Source of the DNA: Companilactobacillus kedongensis
Lineage (GTDB): Bacteria > Bacillota > Bacilli > Lactobacillales > Lactobacillaceae
DNA length: 64,000 nucleotides
Assembly: GCF_003946625.1 (NCBI RefSeq)
Contig: NZ_RHOR01000004.1
Location: 1-64,000 of the forward strand
Direction: 5' to 3'
The notes under the pieces are model-generated. The model was not told the DNA's origin and did not search any database. It saw only the letters and a program-made list of their open reading frames with translations. Positions within the stretch are counted from its first letter, which is position 1; each line of letters begins with the position of its first letter. Position numbers and translations under genes: made by a program. Below, in pieces: positions 1-7,555 of the stretch.

Positions 1-149
1 ATCTCATTCAGTCAATGACTGAATGGATCGACTTCTATAACAATAGACGTATTAAAACAAAATTAAACGGAAAGTCTCCGGTAAAATACCGAGAACTTTC
101 CGTTCAAAAAGCAGCATAACTATTTGTCCAAACTTAAGGGTTCAGATCA
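1..149 (+). mobile_element. IS3-family insertion sequence, right end only
   Basis: This is the 3' end of an insertion sequence whose left part lies outside the window. It holds the last codons of an OrfB-type transposase and then, at 125-149, a stretch whose reverse complement begins TGATCTGAACCC. That form is typical of terminal inverted repeats of the IS3/IS150 group, with a terminal TG/CA dinucleotide. The left inverted repeat and the target-site duplication cannot be checked from here, so the outer boundary at 149 is an estimate. Confidence 0.75.
3..119 (+). CDS. IS3-family transposase (OrfB), C-terminal fragment
   Basis: An open frame enters from the left edge and ends at TAA 117-119, giving 38 codons. 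The translation contains FYNNRRIKTKLNGKSPVKYR, the signature C-terminal tail of the rve (DDE) integrase domain of IS3/IS150-group transposases; the catalytic residues would lie upstream of the window. It is partial because of the window edge, and nothing here shows whether the full gene is intact. The fused OrfAB protein catalyses cut-and-paste through a circular intermediate in this family. Confidence 0.8.
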   Translation, partial: LIQSMTEWIDFYNNRRIKTKLNGKSPVKYRELSVQKAA

Positions 150-164
150 CAATCATGTGTGTGA

Positions 165-350
165 TTGAGGGCTTTTTGTTGTGTGGAGTTTGGATATAAG
201 TGGGAAGGAACTAAATCAACGTTTAAAGATTTGAGCCAATGGAAGTCACCAGATAAATCAATGAAGATGATTAACGTAAGGTTACATTTTCAAGTTTCTA
301 TTGATCAGTACATTGATGCTTACTATACGATTGGTGGCGGAAATAAATAA
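165..350 (+). CDS. Possible small or truncated ORF beside the IS end
   Basis: A 61-codon frame with a TTG start runs to TAA 348-350 and is followed within 6 nt by a good intrinsic terminator. No convincing ribosome binding site precedes it, and an internal GTG could also serve. The product (ending in YYTIGGGNK) matches no family I recognise. It starts 15 nt after the IS right end, so it may be the 3' remnant of a gene interrupted by the insertion. The adjacent terminator supports a real gene 3' end; the start is unsupported. Confidence 0.25.
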   Translation: MRAFCCVEFGYKWEGTKSTFKDLSQWKSPDKSMKMINVRLHFQVSIDQYIDAYYTIGGGNK

Positions 351-355
351 AATTA

Positions 356-396
356 AAGCCTCTAACTCTTAATTGAGTTGGAGGCTTATTTTTTTC
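356..396 (+). terminator. Intrinsic terminator after the IS-flanking ORF
   Basis: The arms AAGCCTCTAACTC (356-368) and GAGTTGGAGGCTT (375-387) pair over 13 bp with one G-U, around a TTAATT loop. A run of T follows at 389-395. It is a strong hairpin on the plus strand. Confidence 0.75.
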
Positions 397-400
397 TGTA

Positions 401-430
401 TAAAAAGCGTGGGCTCTTTAAACCCACGCA
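401..430 (-). terminator. Intrinsic terminator of tRNA-Gln
   Basis: On the minus strand GCGTGGG (429-423) and CCCACGC (413-407) form a perfect 7-bp stem, followed by TTTTTA (406-401). It lies about 145 nt downstream of the tRNA-Gln 3' end and is the first terminator in that direction. Confidence 0.65.
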
Positions 431-572
431 TTGCAACGTTTCCCACAGACAGTTTATTTTTATTTTGACTATCTTTGTTTGAACTTCATTGAATTTAGTT
501 GAATCTATAAAAATCAAGAATGCTTTTAAATCAGCTATTTGAGCCTCATTGAGTTGTATTGAAGTGTATCGA

Positions 573-644
573 TTGGGCAAGTAGGGTTCGAACCTACAAA
601 TTACGGATTCAGAGTCCGTGGCCTTACCGTTTGGCGATTGCCCA
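573..644 (-). tRNA. tRNA-Gln, anticodon CUG
   Basis: The minus strand folds as a cloverleaf. The acceptor arm is TGGGCAA (644-638) paired with TTGCCCA. The anticodon stem ACGGA/TCCGT encloses the loop CTCTGAA, which places CUG at positions 34-36 and reads CAG. The T-loop is GTTCGAACC. The U1-A72 pair is characteristic of bacterial glutamine tRNAs. CCA is not encoded. A C34 glutamine tRNA is an extra isoacceptor beside the usual UUG species; any UUG copy lies outside this window. Confidence 0.93.
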
Positions 645-655
645 TTAACAGTAAA

Positions 656-684
656 ATTTTATAAAAGAATTATCTTTATGTCAA
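656..684 (-). promoter_or_regulatory. Sigma-A promoter of tRNA-Gln
   Basis: On the minus strand a perfect -35 TTGACA (684-679) and a -10 TAAAAT (661-656) are separated by exactly 17 nt. The -10 ends 11 nt before the tRNA 5' end, which suits a very short leader. Confidence 0.8.
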
Positions 685-769
685 GTTCAAAATATCCGCA
701 ACTTATTTATTACTAGTGTGTTATCTTATATATCAGGAGTGATCAATAAATAATTTGCGAGGTGAACAA

Positions 770-1096
770 ATGGATAAAAGTGAGATTTTAGTAAGCACGA
801 CGGAGCATATCCCTGGTGTTGAATACGAAATTATCGGTGAAGTTTTTGGTATCACGACTCAGTCTAAAAATGTTGTAAAAAATATTGGTGCTGGTCTAAA
901 AAACTTGGTCGGTGGTGAGATTAAAGCTTATACAGAACTTTTATCTGAAGCCCGTGACATTGCAATTGAACGTATGCGTGATAATGCTGTCAAAATGGGT
1001 GCAGATGCTGTTGTAGTGATGAGATTTGATTCTGATTCAATTAGTCAAGATATGGAAACGGTAGCCGCTTATGGTACCGCCGTAAAATTTAAGTAA
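770..1096 (+). CDS. UPF0145/YbjQ family protein
   Basis: The 108-residue product matches the YbjQ/UPF0145 (DUF74) family in length and pattern: [19 protein letters not shown] near the N-terminus, then [10 protein letters not shown] and [15 protein letters not shown]. The family is described as a putative heavy-metal-binding pentameric fold, but its cellular role is not established. ATG 770 is preferred over the upstream in-frame TTG 755 because GAGGTGA lies just ahead of it. The stop is followed 9 nt later by the dipeptidase start, so the two probably share a transcript. The protein has no signal peptide and should be cytoplasmic. Confidence 0.85.
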   Translation: MDKSEILVSTTEHIPGVEYEIIGEVFGITTQSKNVVKNIGAGLKNLVGGEIKAYTELLSEARDIAIERMRDNAVKMGADAVVVMRFDSDSISQDMETVAAYGTAVKFK

Positions 1097-1105
1097 GGTG
1101 AAATT

Positions 1106-2536
1106 ATGTCTTTAGAATATAACAAAAATACTTTGTCAGCATGTACAAGTATCTTAATAGGAAAGAAAGCAACAATTGACGGTTCAACGATCGTGGGTCG
1201 TAATGAAGACTCACAAGCATCATGGCCTAAGCATTTTGTTGTTCATGAACACACTGAGTTTCCCGAGACTCAAAAGTTCATTTCTAAAGCTAATGGCTTC
1301 CAAATGGATCTGCCAAAAACTCGCTACAAGTATACTTCTACTCCCGAATGGACTTTTAAAGAAGGTTTATTTGAAGAAGATGGCTTCAATGAGTATGGTG
1401 TAGCAATGAGTGCGACAGAAAGTGCTTATTCGAATCAACAAGTATTAGGTGCCGATCCGTTACTAGAAGATGGAATTGGCGAAGAAGCAATGATCACGGT
1501 TGTCTTACCATATATCAAGACTGCCAGAGAAGGTGTTTTACGTCTTGGCGAAATAATTGAAAAATATGGTACCTGTGAAACGAATGGAATTATTTTTTCT
1601 GATAAAGATGAAGTTTGGTATTTTGAAAATGGTTCTGGTCATTATTGGGTCGCACAACGTATTCCTGATGACAGCTATGCGGTCGTAGCCAATCAGTTGG
1701 CTATTCAAGAGGTTGATTTTAATAACCTAAATGACTTTCTTTATCGAGAAGATATAATTGAATTTGTTAATGACAATAATTTAAATCCAGCTGTTAAAGG
1801 ATTTAATTTTAGAGAAATTTTTGGTACACATGACGAATCAGATGAAGTTTACAACACACCACGTGTTTGGTGGGGACAACAATTTCTTTCTGGAAGGTCT
1901 GAGGAGAGCCCAGAGAGTGAAGACTTGTCTTTCGTAAAGCAGGCCGATAGATTGCTTAGTGTTGATGATGCACAAGATTATTTATCTTCACATTATCAAA
2001 AAACTGAGTTTGATCCTTTGAAGAAGGGGATTAATGGTAAGAAATATCGCCCTGTCAGTCTTGCTAAGACACAAGAATCACATGTCTTACAGATTAGACC
2101 TGATATGGACCTCGACGTTGCCTGCGTGCACTGGTTAGCTATGGGAGTATCTTCACAGAGTGTCTATGTACCATTCTACTTAGGGATGACTGACACACCA
2201 GCAGAATACAAAATTGGCGAATTGCCATATGATAGTAAGTCAGCTTACTGGACCTATAAATTAGCCGGTGTTTTGTTAGATGCTCACTATTCTGAGTTCG
2301 GCAAAATGTATCAAGAGAAACAAAAAGATATCAATATCACATTGCGTAAAATGTTGCGCGATTTTGATATGCAAGCTTTGAGCAAGGATGCTGAAGAATT
2401 ACCACAATTTTTGACCGACGCATCATTCCAATTGTCTAAAACAGCTTTAGATGGTTACAAGGAATTGATCGCCCAATTAATTACGGACTCGACTGATTTT
2501 TCGCCCCTCAACTTCAAGCACGATAGCAACTTATAA
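1106..2536 (+). CDS. pepD: C69-family dipeptidase
   Basis: The 476-residue protein belongs to the Ntn-hydrolase dipeptidase family C69 known from lactobacilli as PepD/PepDA. It hydrolyses a wide range of dipeptides in the cytoplasm, the last step of casein or peptide utilisation. Met1-Ala12 form a short propeptide and Cys13 (CTSILIGKKATIDGSTIVGR) is the expected autoprocessed N-terminal nucleophile, followed by the conserved GRNED. WGQQF and the CVHWLAMG block further on fit the family. It starts 9 nt after the UPF0145 gene and is followed 37 nt later by an amino-acid permease, a plausible peptide/amino-acid operon. The symbol is a family assignment; lactobacilli carry several paralogues. Confidence 0.92.
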   Translation: MSLEYNKNTLSACTSILIGKKATIDGSTIVGRNEDSQASWPKHFVVHEHTEFPETQKFISKANGFQMDLPKTRYKYTSTPEWTFKEGLFEEDGFNEYGVAMSATESAYSNQQVLGADPLLEDGIGEEAMITVVLPYIKTAREGVLRLGEIIEKYGTCETNGIIFSDKDEVWYFENGSGHYWVAQRIPDDSYAVVANQLAIQEVDFNNLNDFLYREDIIEFVNDNNLNPAVKGFNFREIFGTHDESDEVYNTPRVWWGQQFLSGRSEESPESEDLSFVKQADRLLSVDDAQDYLSSHYQKTEFDPLKKGINGKKYRPVSLAKTQESHVLQIRPDMDLDVACVHWLAMGVSSQSVYVPFYLGMTDTPAEYKIGELPYDSKSAYWTYKLAGVLLDAHYSEFGKMYQEKQKDINITLRKMLRDFDMQALSKDAEELPQFLTDASFQLSKTALDGYKELIAQLITDSTDFSPLNFKHDSNL

Positions 2537-2573
2537 TTGCACATTGAAAACTTAATAAGGGGATTGTTTTACT

Positions 2574-4079
2574 ATGAATGATAGTAGTTCGACAAAGAAG
2601 ACTATTACATTATTTGCGTTAATAATGATGATCTTCACGTCGGTATATGGATTTGCTAATACCACAGTGGCCTATGAACAAATGGGCTTGGCAAGTATTA
2701 TTTGGTACGTTTTTGCGGCTGTATTCTTCTTCCTACCTGTAGGATTTATGATGGCCGAATATGGTTCTGCCTTTAATGAAGCACAAGGTGGAATTTATTC
2801 TTGGATCGAAGGAGCAGTCGGACCTCGCTTTGCCTTTACTGGAACGTTCATTTGGCTTGCTTCTTGGGAAGTTTGGCTCGTTTCTACATCATCAAAGGTC
2901 TGGATTCCATTATCCACATTCTTTGCGGGACATGATGTTACTCAAACTTGGCATGTATTAGGTTTAAATTCAAACCAAGTTATTGGTATTTTGGCAGTAT
3001 TTTGGATCCTTTTGATTACTTTTACTGCAACACAGGGTGTTGATAAGATCTCAAAAATTTCATCTTTTGGTGGAACAATGATGATCGTCTTAAATGTCTT
3101 GTTCTTAGTTTTAAGTATTAGTATGATCTTTCTTTCTGGATTCCACACAGCTGAACCAATACATGGGTTTGAAACCTTTATTCACTCAGCAAATCCAGCG
3201 TTTGCTTCACCAGTTGGTATGGTTTCATTCGTTGTCTATGCTATCTTTGCTTATGGTGGTATGGAATCAATGGGTGGTGTTACCGACAGTATGAAAAATC
3301 CTAAACGTGATTTTCCACGTGGTGTTTTGATTTCTGCTGTAGTAATTGCCGTACTTTATTCATTGACGATCCTTTTATGGGGTGTCAGCACGAACTGGCA
3401 TGCAATCCTTGGTAAGGACGGTGTTAACCTTGGTAATATTACCTATGTTATGATGAGTAACTTAGGATATACTTTCGGACAACATATCGGACTTAGCAGT
3501 ACTGCTGCCATTACTGTTGGTGAATGGATGGCTCGTTTTACAGGATTAGATATGTTTATCTTGTACTTGGGCTCATTCTTCGTTTTGATTTATTCACCAA
3601 TTAAATCATTTATTTTAGGAACACCAAAGGATTTATGGCCAGAACGTATGACTAAAGTTAACAAAAATGGTATGCCTGCAAATGCTATGTGGATTCAAGC
3701 AATCTTTGTAGCAGTTGTGATCATCCTAGTTGACTTTGGTGGTAAAAATGCCAAAGCACTATATAATGTTTTGACATTGATGGCCAATGTTTCAGCCACA
3801 GTACCATATTTATTTTTAGTTGGAGCATATCCATTCTTTAATCTGAATGATAAGATCGAAAAGCCTTATTCTTTCTATAAAAATAAGACTTGGATGTGGA
3901 TCACGACAGTTGGAGTACTATTTGTACTCACATTTGCCATTATCTTTACATTGATCGAACCAATTCTGGAACATGCTTATATGGATGCATTCTGGACTAT
4001 TATTGGACCAGTATTATTTGGTATTATTGCATTGATTCTTTATGGTAGATATTCTTATAAAAAGAAACACGCTGCCTAA
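2574..4079 (+). CDS. yjeM: YjeM-like APC amino acid permease
   Basis: The 501-residue membrane protein has about 12 hydrophobic segments and belongs to the APC superfamily, glutamate:GABA antiporter branch. The N-terminus (LFALIMMIFTSVYGFANTT) and the GGIYSWIEGAVG and YAIFAYGGMESMGG blocks closely resemble YjeM-type transporters. Substrate is not determinable from sequence; YjeM itself is poorly characterised. The gene begins 37 nt after pepD with AAGGGGATTG upstream and ends at a strong bidirectional terminator. Co-transcription with a dipeptidase suggests exchange of amino acids released from peptides, which is inference. Confidence 0.85.
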   Translation: MNDSSSTKKTITLFALIMMIFTSVYGFANTTVAYEQMGLASIIWYVFAAVFFFLPVGFMMAEYGSAFNEAQGGIYSWIEGAVGPRFAFTGTFIWLASWEVWLVSTSSKVWIPLSTFFAGHDVTQTWHVLGLNSNQVIGILAVFWILLITFTATQGVDKISKISSFGGTMMIVLNVLFLVLSISMIFLSGFHTAEPIHGFETFIHSANPAFASPVGMVSFVVYAIFAYGGMESMGGVTDSMKNPKRDFPRGVLISAVVIAVLYSLTILLWGVSTNWHAILGKDGVNLGNITYVMMSNLGYTFGQHIGLSSTAAITVGEWMARFTGLDMFILYLGSFFVLIYSPIKSFILGTPKDLWPERMTKVNKNGMPANAMWIQAIFVAVVIILVDFGGKNAKALYNVLTLMANVSATVPYLFLVGAYPFFNLNDKIEKPYSFYKNKTWMWITTVGVLFVLTFAIIFTLIEPILEHAYMDAFWTIIGPVLFGIIALILYGRYSYKKKHAA

Positions 4080-4080
4080 A

Positions 4081-4120
4081 AAAAACGATATTCGCTTATA
4101 TGCGAGTATCGTTTTTTTTG
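4081..4120. terminator. Bidirectional intrinsic terminator
   Basis: ACGATATTCGC and GCGAGTATCGT form a stem around TTATAT, flanked by A-rich sequence on the left and eight T on the right. It can serve both the permease (+) and the LysR gene (-), which converge on it. Confidence 0.8.
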
Positions 4121-4125
4121 TTGCC

Positions 4126-5001
4126 CTAAATTTGCCAATCTTCACGGAATTGTTGCAAAAATGCTTCTGCAGCTTTAGAGAAGTGAGAATTTTTATTCCA
4201 GACCAAATCTAAATTAGCTAATAGATCAGGTTTTAAGGGGACAAAATCTAAATTGTTTTCTGGAGATGGTGTTATCAGGTTCTCAAGTGAGAAGGCATAA
4301 CCGAATCCTTGGGCAACCATTTTTGAAGGATTGGTTATTAAATTATATGTACAGAAAATATTTAAATTTTCGATAGGCTGACCGAACCAAGTATTGAAAA
4401 TGTTTTTGACTGAGGTTTGATTGGAGATCATCAAAGGTTTGTCTGTCAAATCTTCTGGAGTTAGAAATTTCCTGTTAGCTAATGGTGAATCTCGGCTCAT
4501 TAAAACGCCCCACTGATCAATGAAGGGAAGCTTCAAATAGTCGTATTCTTTCGTTTCAAATGGTTCGATCAAAATTGAAAAATCTAATAATCCATTCGAC
4601 ATCTTTGAATAGATATCATCGGCGTTGGCGCTGAATAAGTGAAATTTTATTTTAGGATGCTTCTTAAGTAAGTTTCCCATAGTTTGTGCAATCATTTTGA
4701 AAGCCTGTGTTTCACCGCTACCGATATAGATATCACCTTGAATGTCGCCGGGTTTCATATTTTTGACCGTTTTATCTACTAAGGAGATTATTTCACGTGA
4801 ATGTTCTAAGAAATATTTTCCAGAATCAGTTAGTTGAATTTTACGATTTGTTCTGATGAATAGTTGCGTATCGAGTTCTTTTTCTAAGTCTGACATTTGT
4901 TTGGATAGAGCAGGCTGCGAAATATGCAAAACTTTGGCAGCATTGGAAATATTGCCTTCATTAGCGACGGCAATAAAATAATTGATCAATCGTAACTCCA
5001 T
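4126..5001 (-). CDS. LysR family transcriptional regulator
   Basis: The 291-residue product starts MELRLINYFIAVANEGNISN and carries the LysR winged helix-turn-helix (AAKVLHISQPALSKQMSDLE, residues about 18-40), followed by a periplasmic-binding-protein-like effector domain (GDIQGDIYIGSGET onward). ATG 5001 is preferred over ATG 5013 because the GGAGGAT between them is an ideal ribosome binding site for the inner start. The gene diverges from the SDR gene at 5111 with a 109-nt gap, the classic arrangement in which a LysR protein controls itself and its neighbour. The effector is unknown. Confidence 0.9.
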   Translation of the reverse strand: MELRLINYFIAVANEGNISNAAKVLHISQPALSKQMSDLEKELDTQLFIRTNRKIQLTDSGKYFLEHSREIISLVDKTVKNMKPGDIQGDIYIGSGETQAFKMIAQTMGNLLKKHPKIKFHLFSANADDIYSKMSNGLLDFSILIEPFETKEYDYLKLPFIDQWGVLMSRDSPLANRKFLTPEDLTDKPLMISNQTSVKNIFNTWFGQPIENLNIFCTYNLITNPSKMVAQGFGYAFSLENLITPSPENNLDFVPLKPDLLANLDLVWNKNSHFSKAAEAFLQQFREDWQI

Positions 5002-5049
5002 GATATCCTCCATAACCTTTTATTATATATAAGTATAGTTTATTGGTAT

Positions 5050-5078
5050 TTGTTATGTACATTTTAACGTTTTATACT
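5050..5078 (+). promoter_or_regulatory. Probable sigma-A promoter of the SDR operon
   Basis: TTGTTA (5050-5055) and TATACT (5073-5078) are spaced by 17 nt, 32 nt before the SDR start. The surrounding AT-rich gap with the divergent LysR gene is where LysR binding sites would be expected; I could not fix a single T-N11-A box with confidence. Confidence 0.55.
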
Positions 5079-5110
5079 AGTTTTTGAAAAGAAAACGGAG
5101 GAATAAATTT

Positions 5111-5851
5111 ATGTCATTAAAAGATAAAGTAGTAATTATTACCGGTGCATCAAGCGGTATCGGAGCCGCAACAACTAAAAAGTTAGTTGAAAATGGAGCC
5201 AAAGTTGTTATTGGCGCACGTCGTGAAGAAAGATTAAAATCATTAGCTGATCAATTTGAAGAAGGTAGTGTAATTTATCAAAAGACTGACGTGTCAAATT
5301 TAGAAGATATGAAATCATTAGCTCAATTGGCTTTGGATAAATTTGGCAAGATCGACGCTATTTATAACAATGCTGGTGTTATGCCTACAGCCTCGTTGAA
5401 TGAATATCACCATGACGAATGGCAGAGAATGGTCAACATTAATATTATGGGCGTTCTCAATGGTATTGAAGCTGTTTTACCAACTATGGAAAAGCAGGGT
5501 AGTGGACACATTTTAGCAACATCATCAGTTGCAGGACACGTTGTTTACCCTGGATCAGCTGTATATTGCGGAACAAAATTTGCTGTTCGTGCCATCATGG
5601 AAGGATTGCGTCAAGAGGAAGGTTCTAAGGGTATCAAGTCGACGATTATTTCACCAGGAGCTGTTGATACGGAATTATATAAGAGTATTAGTGATGAGAA
5701 AGCTCAAGAAGATTTGATCGAATCTTGGAAACAACCTAACATGGCCTTGCGAGCAGAAGATATCGCTGACGGTGTTATTTATGCGCTAGACAGTGCCGAT
5801 CATACTTCTGTCAGTGAAGTGCTTATTCGTCCTACTGCTCAGGAAATATAG
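5111..5851 (+). CDS. SDR family NAD(P)-dependent oxidoreductase
   Basis: The 246-residue protein is a classical short-chain dehydrogenase. The cofactor motif TGASSGIG sits at residues about 11-18, NNAG at about 86-89, the catalytic Ser in ATSSVAGH, and Tyr/Lys in YCGTK. GARREER after the second strand suggests NADPH preference (inference). The start at ATG 5111, with GGAGG seven nt upstream, is preferred to the TTG at 5084. An acetyltransferase follows after 6 nt, so the two are probably co-transcribed and governed by the divergent LysR protein. It resembles YdfG-type serine/3-hydroxy acid dehydrogenases, but the substrate is unknown. Confidence 0.9.
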   Translation: MSLKDKVVIITGASSGIGAATTKKLVENGAKVVIGARREERLKSLADQFEEGSVIYQKTDVSNLEDMKSLAQLALDKFGKIDAIYNNAGVMPTASLNEYHHDEWQRMVNINIMGVLNGIEAVLPTMEKQGSGHILATSSVAGHVVYPGSAVYCGTKFAVRAIMEGLRQEEGSKGIKSTIISPGAVDTELYKSISDEKAQEDLIESWKQPNMALRAEDIADGVIYALDSADHTSVSEVLIRPTAQEI

Positions 5852-5857
5852 AATTTT

Positions 5858-6388
5858 ATGACTGTTGAATATAAGCAATCGACAACTGATTTTGAGAATA
5901 TAGATAAAGTTGTTGAACATACCAATAAATTGATTTCCAAATTAAACTTTGGATACCACGACAATGAAGCAGTTTTGAAAATTTTGTCAGAGGTCGTTGG
6001 ATATGAGATCGATTCTAGCAATGAAATAAATTTACCATTCAGTTCTGATTACGGACCACATATTAAATTAGGAAAAAATATTTATGTTAATCGTAATTGT
6101 ATGTTTGTCGATCTAGGCGGAATTACTCTGGAGGATGGTGTTTTGATTGGTCCTGATGTGAAATTATTATCAGTAAATCATCCTTTAGATCCACATAGAC
6201 GGCATAATGTTATTGGAGATCCAGTGTTAATAAAAGAAAATGCTTGGATTGGAGCTGGAGCAATTGTCTTGCCGGGTATTACAGTTGGTAAAAATTCGGT
6301 AGTAGGCGCCGGTTCAGTCGTTACCGAAGATGTTCCTGATAATTCAGTTGCTGTGGGTAATCCCGCTCGAGTTATTAAAAAGATATAA
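5858..6388 (+). CDS. Sugar O-acetyltransferase, left-handed beta-helix
   Basis: The 176-residue protein belongs to the maltose/galactoside O-acetyltransferase group. The N-terminal half is short; from about residue 66 hexapeptide repeats appear (LGKNIYVNRNCMFVDLGGITLEDGVLIGPDV), then the catalytic His region NHPLDPHRR and the closing coils WIGAGAIVLPGITVGKNSVVGAGSVV. Such enzymes transfer acetyl from acetyl-CoA to sugar hydroxyls. It starts 6 nt after the SDR stop with little room for its own promoter. The acceptor is not determinable; detoxification of non-metabolised sugars is a common proposal for the family. Confidence 0.88.
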   Translation: MTVEYKQSTTDFENIDKVVEHTNKLISKLNFGYHDNEAVLKILSEVVGYEIDSSNEINLPFSSDYGPHIKLGKNIYVNRNCMFVDLGGITLEDGVLIGPDVKLLSVNHPLDPHRRHNVIGDPVLIKENAWIGAGAIVLPGITVGKNSVVGAGSVVTEDVPDNSVAVGNPARVIKKI

Positions 6389-6458
6389 GAGAATTTGTTT
6401 TCAAAAATATATTTGTTAGCTTATAATTTTTAATTGTATCTAACGGGAGGTTTTTGGA

Positions 6459-7253
6459 ATGCAAGAGCAAATTGAATTTATCGTCAGCAATGCGAAGGGT
6501 AAGCCTGAGAATATAGTTCATGAGGATAATTACTGTCCATTTTGTGATGTGAAATCATTGACGAATATTTTTAAACATGAGGACGATCGTATTTGGCTGA
6601 TGAATAAATTTCGTGTTTTGGCCGATAGTATGCAGACAGTTTTGATCGAATCATCTGATCACAATGGTGATTGGTCAAATTACAGTTCCAAAAATGGTGA
6701 GGAGATCATGGAATTTGCTTTGAGATGTTTTGATGAAATGATCAAAGACCCCAAATACAAATCAGTAGTTATGTATAAGAACTATGGTCCACATTCTGGT
6801 GGAAGTCTGTTACATCCACACATGCAGATCATCGGATTAGATAATGTAGACGCTTATGCACATATTCATGGTAATAATTTTGTTGGACATGATTATTTAA
6901 AAATTGGTAATGCTGAATTGAATATTTCCACTGAACCTATCTTGAGTTTCTTGGAATTCAATGTACGTATCAAAGATATATCTGATGCTAAAAGCATGTC
7001 TGATTCAGTCAGAATGCTAACAAATTATATTTTGCATAAATTCTTTAATGGTAAGTTTGATAGTTATAATCTGTTCTTCTATCACGTTAATAACGAGATC
7101 ATTTGTAAAATGATTCCTAGGACAAGTACTTCACCAATTGTTATGGGGTATAAGATGCCGCAGGTTGATAATCTTGAACAGATCCAAAAAATTGAGAAAG
7201 AAATTATTGATTTTAATGCTGGTTTTAACTTGGGGGTTAACTCCGGAAACTAA
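6459..7253 (+). CDS. DUF4931 protein, GalT/HIT-like nucleotidyltransferase fold
   Basis: The 264-residue protein resembles the DUF4931 family related to galactose-1-phosphate uridylyltransferase. A zinc-type CPFC pair is at about residues 27-30, and GGSLLHPHMQIIG near residue 120 contains the HPHxQ catalytic motif of GalT-type HIT enzymes. GalT uses this His for nucleotidylation, so a nucleotidyl transferase or hydrolase activity on a nucleotide sugar is plausible but unproven. The start is supported by GGGAGG upstream. It has its own leader (6389-6458). Its last codons and stop overlap the closing stem of the structured element at 7243-7409. Confidence 0.8.
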   Translation: MQEQIEFIVSNAKGKPENIVHEDNYCPFCDVKSLTNIFKHEDDRIWLMNKFRVLADSMQTVLIESSDHNGDWSNYSSKNGEEIMEFALRCFDEMIKDPKYKSVVMYKNYGPHSGGSLLHPHMQIIGLDNVDAYAHIHGNNFVGHDYLKIGNAELNISTEPILSFLEFNVRIKDISDAKSMSDSVRMLTNYILHKFFNGKFDSYNLFFYHVNNEIICKMIPRTSTSPIVMGYKMPQVDNLEQIQKIEKEIIDFNAGFNLGVNSGN

Positions 7254-7409
7254 TGAATTTTGCTTGCAGTGGAACCGTTCCAAGCCTCGGTCTTGGAACT
7301 CGATATAGAGCTTTGCTACGCAAATCTCTATATCGTTCATGCCGTAAGAACGGAAAACCACCGTTCAACGCCATTGTCACTGCTAGCAAAACTCATTAGT
7401 TTCCTCCGG
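7243..7409 (+). ncRNA. Structured 3'UTR element, copy 1 (unrecognised family)
   Basis: Read on the plus strand, the element has a long closing stem: 7243-7271 pairs with 7378-7409, about 25 bp with one 3-nt bulge and two mismatches. Inside are three hairpins. The first is GTTCCAAG/CTTGGAAC (7277-7299) with loop CCTCGGT. The second is CGATATAGAG/CTCTATATCG (7301-7335) with an inner TTTGC/GCAAA. The third is GAACGG/CCGTTC (7348-7366). The 5' arm overlaps the stop codon of the DUF4931 gene and a terminator follows 17 nt later. Copy 2 at 7556-7707 on the minus strand has the same topology, the same loop and compensated stems. I do not recognise a named RNA family; a dispersed repeat is the main alternative. 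Confidence 0.7.
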
Positions 7410-7425
7410 TTTTTGAAATTGATCT

Positions 7426-7470
7426 AAAAAGGCTATATCCTAGTAAATATTTGGATATAGTCTTTTTTAA
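7426..7470 (+). terminator. Intrinsic terminator after DUF4931 and element copy 1
   Basis: AAAAGGCTATATCC (7427-7440) pairs with GGATATAGTCTTTT (7453-7466), with one G-U, around a 12-nt loop. The stem leads directly into a T-run ending near 7468. Confidence 0.8.
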
Positions 7471-7475
7471 ATAAA

Positions 7476-7547
7476 AAATCCCCTTTAGTCGAGGTCAGAT
7501 TATGTTGTTCATCTAACATTGATTAGGGGGGATTTTTATATATTATT
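7476..7547 (-). terminator. Intrinsic terminator after glyA and element copy 2
   Basis: On the minus strand AAAAATCCCCCC...AATC pairs with GACTAAAGGGGATTTTTT across a loop of about 30 nt, and TTTTTTATTT follows. It is the first terminator downstream of glyA and lies just after the second structured element. Confidence 0.6.
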
Positions 7548-7555
7548 TAGACGGA

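Noticed and set aside
440-572. Possible attachment site downstream of tRNA-Gln, with imperfect repeats around TCAATGA-GTTCAAA
   Set aside because: The repeats do not copy the tRNA 3' end, and there is no integrase or phage gene nearby.
386-580. 64-codon minus-strand frame next to tRNA-Gln
   Set aside because: It starts within the tRNA and includes the tRNA's terminator hairpin; there is no RBS.
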